A stretch of DNA of 64,000 nt from Desulforapulum sp034007745 (GTDB lineage: Bacteria; Desulfobacterota; Desulfobacteria; Desulfobacterales; Desulfobacteraceae). The stretch spans positions 101,313 through 165,312 of the forward strand of contig JAVEQI010000002.1 in assembly GCA_034007745.1 (NCBI GenBank), read 5' to 3'. The notes below the pieces were generated by a model. The model was not told the DNA's origin. It saw nothing but the letters and a program-made list of their open reading frames with translations, and did not search any database. This document shows, one piece after another, positions 63,035 through 64,000 of this stretch. Every line of letters starts with the position of its first letter. Within the stretch, counting starts at the first letter, position 1. A program made the translations under genes and the position numbers.

Positions 63035-63565
63035 ACCCATCTGACCCTTTGCATAAGTCTTCATAGGCCAAAAAACCACATGATACCAAGGCAATGCAAA
63101 ACCTATTACTGCCGGGTATCGAATTAATCTTGATGCAAGTTCATTGACTTTTGAAACTTAAAAAGGCCTCTATTGGTTTTAAATCAATGCGTGGATTAAC
63201 TAAGGATAGTCTGGTGTAATCATTCACCTGAAAAAACACAAACATTGTCAATCTTTGTAAGCATGGTCGCAGGCCTATTGGGCCTTTGATGCAACTCAGT
63301 AGATGGGTCAAAGGACAAGCAATTTCGTTCATGTTATTTAATCTGCGTTCCTAAGTTCAATACGCCAATGATCTGTCGTTATTTCTCGATCAAATCCGTT
63401 GGAAACTGGAGTTTTCATCATTGGGGATCGGCTTTTACCAATCTCGAACCAACATTTCATGTAAAACTTGGCTAAACTCAACTAAACCAAATTGACAAAG
63501 AGCAGATCTCATGTAAAAAGACAGATCGAACCAATTTGAACCTATAATCTTCAGAGGTGTTTAAA
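63035..63565. other. gene-poor stretch with possible transposase remnant
   Basis: About 530 bases between the radical SAM gene and the HTH gene without a convincing complete gene. On the minus strand, about 63141-63250 encodes VNDYTRLSLVNPRIDLKP, which faintly recalls the IDDYTR motif of DDE/integrase-core transposases. A minus-strand frame at about 63340-63425 (MMKTPVSNGFDREIT) is not recognised. A perfect TATAAT lies at 63543-63548 without a matching -35. The stretch looks like decayed DNA bordering an accessory region. Confidence 0.35.
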
Positions 63566-63763
63566 ATGGAAGATCGTTGGTTGTCAGTCGAAGAAATTGC
63601 TCAATACCTGGGTATCAGCAAAGATACTGTTTATACATGGATAAGCGCAAAAGGCATACCTGCCCATAAAATCGGCCGTCTCTGGAAATTTAAGAAAGAC
63701 GAGGTTGACATATGGGTCCGTGGTGGGAAAGTAAAAGCTTTCAAAGCGGGTGAAGAGCTGTGA
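63566..63763 (+). CDS. excisionase-type helix-turn-helix DNA-binding protein
   Basis: A 65-residue protein made of one excisionase/MerR-like HTH domain: WLSVEEIAQYLGISKDTVYTWI followed by the wing HKIGRLWKFKKDEVDIWV. Such stand-alone HTH_17 proteins serve as excisionases or as small regulators at the head of restriction-modification and defence operons. AGAGG precedes ATG 63566 (MEDRWLSVEE); GTG 63557 is an alternative. Its stop overlaps the next frame by four bases (GTGA), implying coupled translation. Confidence 0.85.
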   Translation: MEDRWLSVEEIAQYLGISKDTVYTWISAKGIPAHKIGRLWKFKKDEVDIWVRGGKVKAFKAGEEL

Positions 63764-64000
63764 AGCAGTCTGCCGGGATGCTTGATAATAAATCTTTAGG
63801 AACCGTTAAGTCGTTGATAGAGGCCTTGAATTTCGATTATTTTAAGCTGCTGGACCTTCTGACCATTGCCCGTTCCAGAAAACATATTGAAAAATATTAT
63901 GATGTGACCGAGATCGGAAAGTTTTCTGAGAGGCTCAGGCCTGTTAATATCAAGGCCGACATCGATAGAGAAGGACGTTTTCCAGCCCTTAAGGACATCA
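63760..64000 (+). CDS. partial ORF running off the right edge, possibly helicase- or defence-associated
   Basis: Eighty codons from GTG 63760, open to the window end. The protein begins with KQSAGMLDNKSLGTVKSLIE and contains LLDLLTIARSRKHIEKYYD and IGKFSERLRPVNIKAD. From memory, segments of this kind occur in the middle of large SNF2/DEAD-type helicases of restriction or defence loci, but I cannot verify that. If so, the 5' part may have been deleted and the remainder joined to the HTH gene. The four-base GTGA overlap with that gene argues instead for a natural start. Its function cannot be assigned from this fragment. Confidence 0.6.
   Translation, partial: MKQSAGMLDNKSLGTVKSLIEALNFDYFKLLDLLTIARSRKHIEKYYDVTEIGKFSERLRPVNIKADIDREGRFPALKDI

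Noticed and set aside
63543..63548. TATAAT as promoter of the HTH gene
   Set aside because: No acceptable -35 at 16-18 bases, and the start site would fall almost on the ribosome site.

Overview
The window looks like a chromosome segment of a strictly anaerobic, sulfate-reducing member of the Desulfobacterota, most like Desulfobacterium/Desulforapulum-type marine Desulfobacteraceae. This assignment is an inference. It rests on an aprBA-qmoABC dissimilatory sulfate-reduction cluster, a tungsten-type aldehyde:ferredoxin oxidoreductase, the anaerobic ribonucleotide reductase pair nrdD/nrdG, and a multifunctional beta-oxidation operon. Most of the window is core chromosome. Only the extreme right edge looks accessory.

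Layout. 1-5.4 kb (+): 3' part of an aldehyde:ferredoxin oxidoreductase with a visible one-base frameshift, a MoaD/ThiS-like protein, a NUDIX hydrolase, a small membrane protein (-), then nrdD and nrdG. 5.6-12.4 kb: alr, an HTH/periplasmic-binding-like regulator (-), mobB, two HD-domain proteins, a secreted protein of unknown function, panC (-) and a YkgJ-type cysteine-cluster protein (-). 12.5-22.6 kb (-): the conserved rimP-nusA-infB-rbfA-truB-rpsO-pnp operon ending in an MBL-fold hydrolase. It is preceded by a tRNA-Gly gene and a leader terminator, which recalls the E. coli metY-rimP-nusA-infB layout. 22.7-28.2 kb (-): deaminase-infC-rpmI-rplT-pheS-pheT, with infC apparently starting at ATA. 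28.2-31.8 kb: a dGTPase-like HD protein, two more cysteine-cluster proteins and an SDR whose active-site lysine appears replaced.

32.1-40.1 kb (+): aprB-aprA, a terminator, a small MITE-like inverted-repeat element, then qmoA-qmoB-qmoC. Together these encode APS reduction to sulfite and AMP and the membrane complex thought to feed it electrons from menaquinol. 40.2-41.6 kb: a cold-shock protein and leuB. 41.6-47.9 kb (-): tig-clpP-clpX-lon followed by tRNA-Val and tRNA-Asp. 48.1-49.9 kb (-): an alpha/alpha-toroid protein and a left-handed beta-helix acyltransferase. 50.2-53.9 kb (+): a fused hydroxyacyl-CoA dehydrogenase/enoyl-CoA hydratase and a thiolase behind a palindromic operator candidate. 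54-55.4 kb (+): a secreted nuclease-like protein and Hsp20. 55.7-61.7 kb (-): a tripartite RND efflux operon plus a small membrane protein. 62.1-63.0 kb (+): a radical SAM protein, divergent from the efflux operon across a promoter/palindrome.

The last 450 bases hold an excisionase-type HTH gene that overlaps, by GTGA, an open reading frame running off the window. This is the most likely entrance to a non-core (defence or mobile) locus, but too little is visible to name a system. Dispersed intergenic repeats occur at 5.5, 7.8, 30.0, 30.1, 31.9, 48.0 and 49.9 kb. I saw no CRISPR array, rRNA or intact insertion sequence.
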